Source of the DNA: DAOTUB01 sp034437455
GTDB lineage: Bacteria > Chloroflexota > Anaerolineae > B4-G1
Reading direction: 5' to 3'
Length of the DNA stretch: 6,406 nt
Assembly: GCA_034437455.1 (NCBI GenBank)
Contig: DAOTUB010000090.1
Coordinates: 1-6,406, forward strand
The notes beneath the pieces were generated by a model, which did not search any database, was not told the origin of the DNA, and was given only the letters and a program-made list of their open reading frames with translations. Positions 5,482-6,406 of this stretch are shown here, one piece after another (position 1 is the stretch's first letter; each line of letters opens with the position of its first letter). Position numbers and translations under genes: made by a program.

Positions 5482-6219
5482 ATGAGACAGGCGCTTAAAC
5501 GGGGGATGCTCGTGATCATCGGCGGCGGCCTGATTACGATTTTGCTCCTGGCCGGTCTGCGGCTGTGGGTCGAGTGGCGATACCGCGGCCGCATCTATGC
5601 CCGCGTCGAGGACGCGCCGTCGCGGCCTGTCGCCCTCGTCCTGGGCGCGGGCTTGTGGGCCGATGGCTCCCTCACCGCTGTTTTGGCTGACCGCGTCGCC
5701 ACTGCCGCCGATCTCCATCATACCGGCGGCGTTCAAAAGCTGCTTTGCAGCGGCGACAATCGGTTCGTCAACTACAACGAGCCGCAGGCCATGCGGGAGT
5801 ACGCCGTTCGCCTGGGCGTCCCGGAGGAAGCCATCGTGCTCGACTATGCCGGGCGGCGCACCTACGACAGTTGTTACCGCGCGCGGGCCATCTTTGGCGT
5901 GGAACAGGCGGTGATCGTCACCCAACGATTCCACGCCGCCCGCGCGCTGTACCTCTGTGACGCGCTGGGCGTGGACGGCATCGTCGTCGTCGCCGACCGG
6001 CAGGAATACTCCGCCCGGCGGATCGTCTGGGAGACGCGGGAGCATCTGGCGCTGGCGTTGGCCTGGTGGGACGTGAATGTGCGGCGTCCGCTTCCCGTCC
6101 TGGGCGATCCACTGCCGATTGACCTGGCCGAGACAGAACATGGATCCACACTCAATCGGTATAATTCAGAACTCTGGGGGACAGGTTTCTTTTTTCTCCA
6201 GACTGTATCTTTTCAATAA
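5482..6219 (+). CDS. sanA: SanA/YdcF-type (DUF218) inner membrane protein
   Basis: This 245-residue protein has one N-terminal membrane span (about 9-30) after a basic start. A DUF218 domain follows: VALVLGAG (50-57), LADRVATAADLHHTG (68-82), LLCSGDN (87-93), YNEPQAMREYAVRLGVPEEAIVLDYAGRRTYDS (98-130) and VIVTQRFHAARALYLCDALGVD (144-165). SGDN, NEPQAMR, LDYAGxRTYDS and TQRFH match E. coli SanA, linked to envelope barrier function and vancomycin exclusion. The related ElyC acts in envelope/peptidoglycan biogenesis. The biochemical activity of the family is not settled. A weak ribosome binding site (GGGGAT, 5464-5469) lies at the end of the upstream gene, and ATG 5482 is one base past its stop. 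The natural domain seems to end near VLGDPLPI (206-213). The last 32 residues, from 6121, are unlike the family and lie across a drop in G+C. Confidence 0.88.
   Translation: MRQALKRGMLVIIGGGLITILLLAGLRLWVEWRYRGRIYARVEDAPSRPVALVLGAGLWADGSLTAVLADRVATAADLHHTGGVQKLLCSGDNRFVNYNEPQAMREYAVRLGVPEEAIVLDYAGRRTYDSCYRARAIFGVEQAVIVTQRFHAARALYLCDALGVDGIVVVADRQEYSARRIVWETREHLALALAWWDVNVRRPLPVLGDPLPIDLAETEHGSTLNRYNSELWGTGFFFLQTVSFQ
6160..6165 (+). promoter_or_regulatory. Possible -10 box TATAAT at end of sanA-like gene
   Basis: A perfect TATAAT lies in the AT-rich tail of the SanA-like gene. No TTGACA-like hexamer is found 16-18 bases upstream (GAACAT/AACATG/ACATGG there). A TTGACC at 6119-6124 is too distant. 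If active, it would start transcription near 6171 and serve the reading frame that continues to the window end. Confidence 0.25.
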
Positions 6220-6235
6220 AACGGGGCTATGTAGC

Positions 6236-6280
6236 CGAGGTTTCCATACCTCGCGGGCCTGCGCGCTATGGAAAGCGCGC
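6236..6280 (+). other. Two adjacent hairpins with complementary loops
   Basis: Hairpin 1 pairs CGAGG (6236-6240) with CCTCG (6249-6253), plus T6241-A6248, around loop TTCCAT (6242-6247). Hairpin 2 pairs GCGCGC (6261-6266) with GCGCGC (6275-6280), plus T6267-A6274, around loop ATGGAA (6268-6273). The two loops are exact reverse complements, so a kissing-loop contact can be drawn. The region is also within a probable reading frame, so the structure may be incidental. Confidence 0.4.
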
Positions 6281-6293
6281 CACCATCGAAGCC

Positions 6294-6406
6294 ATGTGTG
6301 CCGATCCGGAATCTAGCATGGGCTTCATCCCCGCTGCCGGCTACGTCATCGGCTCCGAACGCTGCAACCTCGAAGTCTATGCTGCCGCCGTCCGCTTCGG
6401 CTGGCC
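6294..6406 (+). CDS. Partial CDS at window end, unknown product
   Basis: The frame beginning ATG 6294 (MCADPESSMG...) runs off the end and shows strong G/C preference at third positions, like the genes before it, so it is probably coding. The same frame is open upstream as far as 6165, through GYVAEVSIPRGPARYGKRATIEAM, but I see no ATG, GTG or TTG with a ribosome binding site there. Another ATG lies at 6318 with GGA (6308-6310) seven bases before it. The start is therefore uncertain and the 5' end may be missing, which would make this a truncated gene. I do not recognise the product. The stretch IEAMCADPESSMGFIPAAG faintly recalls a segment of biotin carboxylases (IEAR..AEDP...FLP..G), but the flanking residues do not fit. 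Confidence 0.35.
   Translation, partial: MCADPESSMGFIPAAGYVIGSERCNLEVYAAAVRFGW

Noticed and set aside
4677..5594. A 305-codon minus-strand frame opposite the peptidase-like and SanA-like genes
   Set aside because: It spans the junction of two well-supported + strand genes, has no recognisable motif, and shows the typical shadow composition of GC-rich DNA.
6174..6201. Possible rho-independent terminator with T-run at 6190-6195
   Set aside because: The only stem that can be drawn (6174-6180 with 6195-6201) has two G-U pairs and places the T-run in its loop rather than after it.
6220..6300. Possible tRNA (GTAGCCGAGG resembles a D-arm, hairpin with CCAT loop)
   Set aside because: There is no acceptor stem pairing, no seven-base anticodon loop of normal form and no GGTTCGAATCC-type T-arm in the right place.
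6288..6406. Identification of the last partial frame as biotin carboxylase
   Set aside because: Only about 20 residues resemble an IEAR..AEDP...FLP..G segment, with a gap needed, and the residues on both sides do not match the family.

Overview
The window is a GC-rich bacterial chromosomal segment with a single strand of head-to-tail genes. I infer a member of the Chloroflexota (Anaerolineae-like) or a close relative. The reasons are the high G+C at third codon positions, the combination of class I glutamine synthetase with RNase PH and Pro/Thr-rich single-span surface proteins, and palindromic repeats of a style I associate with that phylum. The assignment comes from general impression, not from a marker gene.

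Layout. Bases 1-298 form a leader with a possible -10 box (34-39), a short ORF with a good ribosome binding site (70-315), and two adjacent palindromic repeats (100-144 and 151-261). Five intact genes on the + strand follow, with at most 33 nt between neighbours: glnA (299-1720), a secreted SGNH-like hydrolase with a carbohydrate-binding-type domain and a C-terminal sorting-like tail (1754-3364), rph for RNase PH (3376-4098), a membrane-anchored protein with a degenerate HExxH zinc-peptidase motif (4095-5480), and a SanA/YdcF-type (DUF218) membrane protein (5482-6219). From about 6140 the base composition becomes AT-richer for some 80 bases. A sixth, unrecognised reading frame then runs off the window end.

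How the genes may work together. The spacing (33 nt, 11 nt, a 4-nt overlap, 1 nt) suggests a single transcript. Two genes are cytoplasmic housekeeping enzymes (glutamine synthesis, RNA 3'-end trimming). The other three carry signal peptides or membrane anchors and point to the cell envelope. I see no mobile-element genes, CRISPR array, rRNA or convincing tRNA.

Nothing here is clearly a new defence or biosynthetic system. The points most worth a second look are: HAYIH in place of HExxH in the 4095-5480 protein, the acidic-repeat/Cys/hydrophobic/Arg tail of the SGNH protein, the paired palindromes just upstream of glnA, two adjacent hairpins near 6236-6280 whose loops are exactly complementary, and the odd junction at the end of the SanA-like gene.
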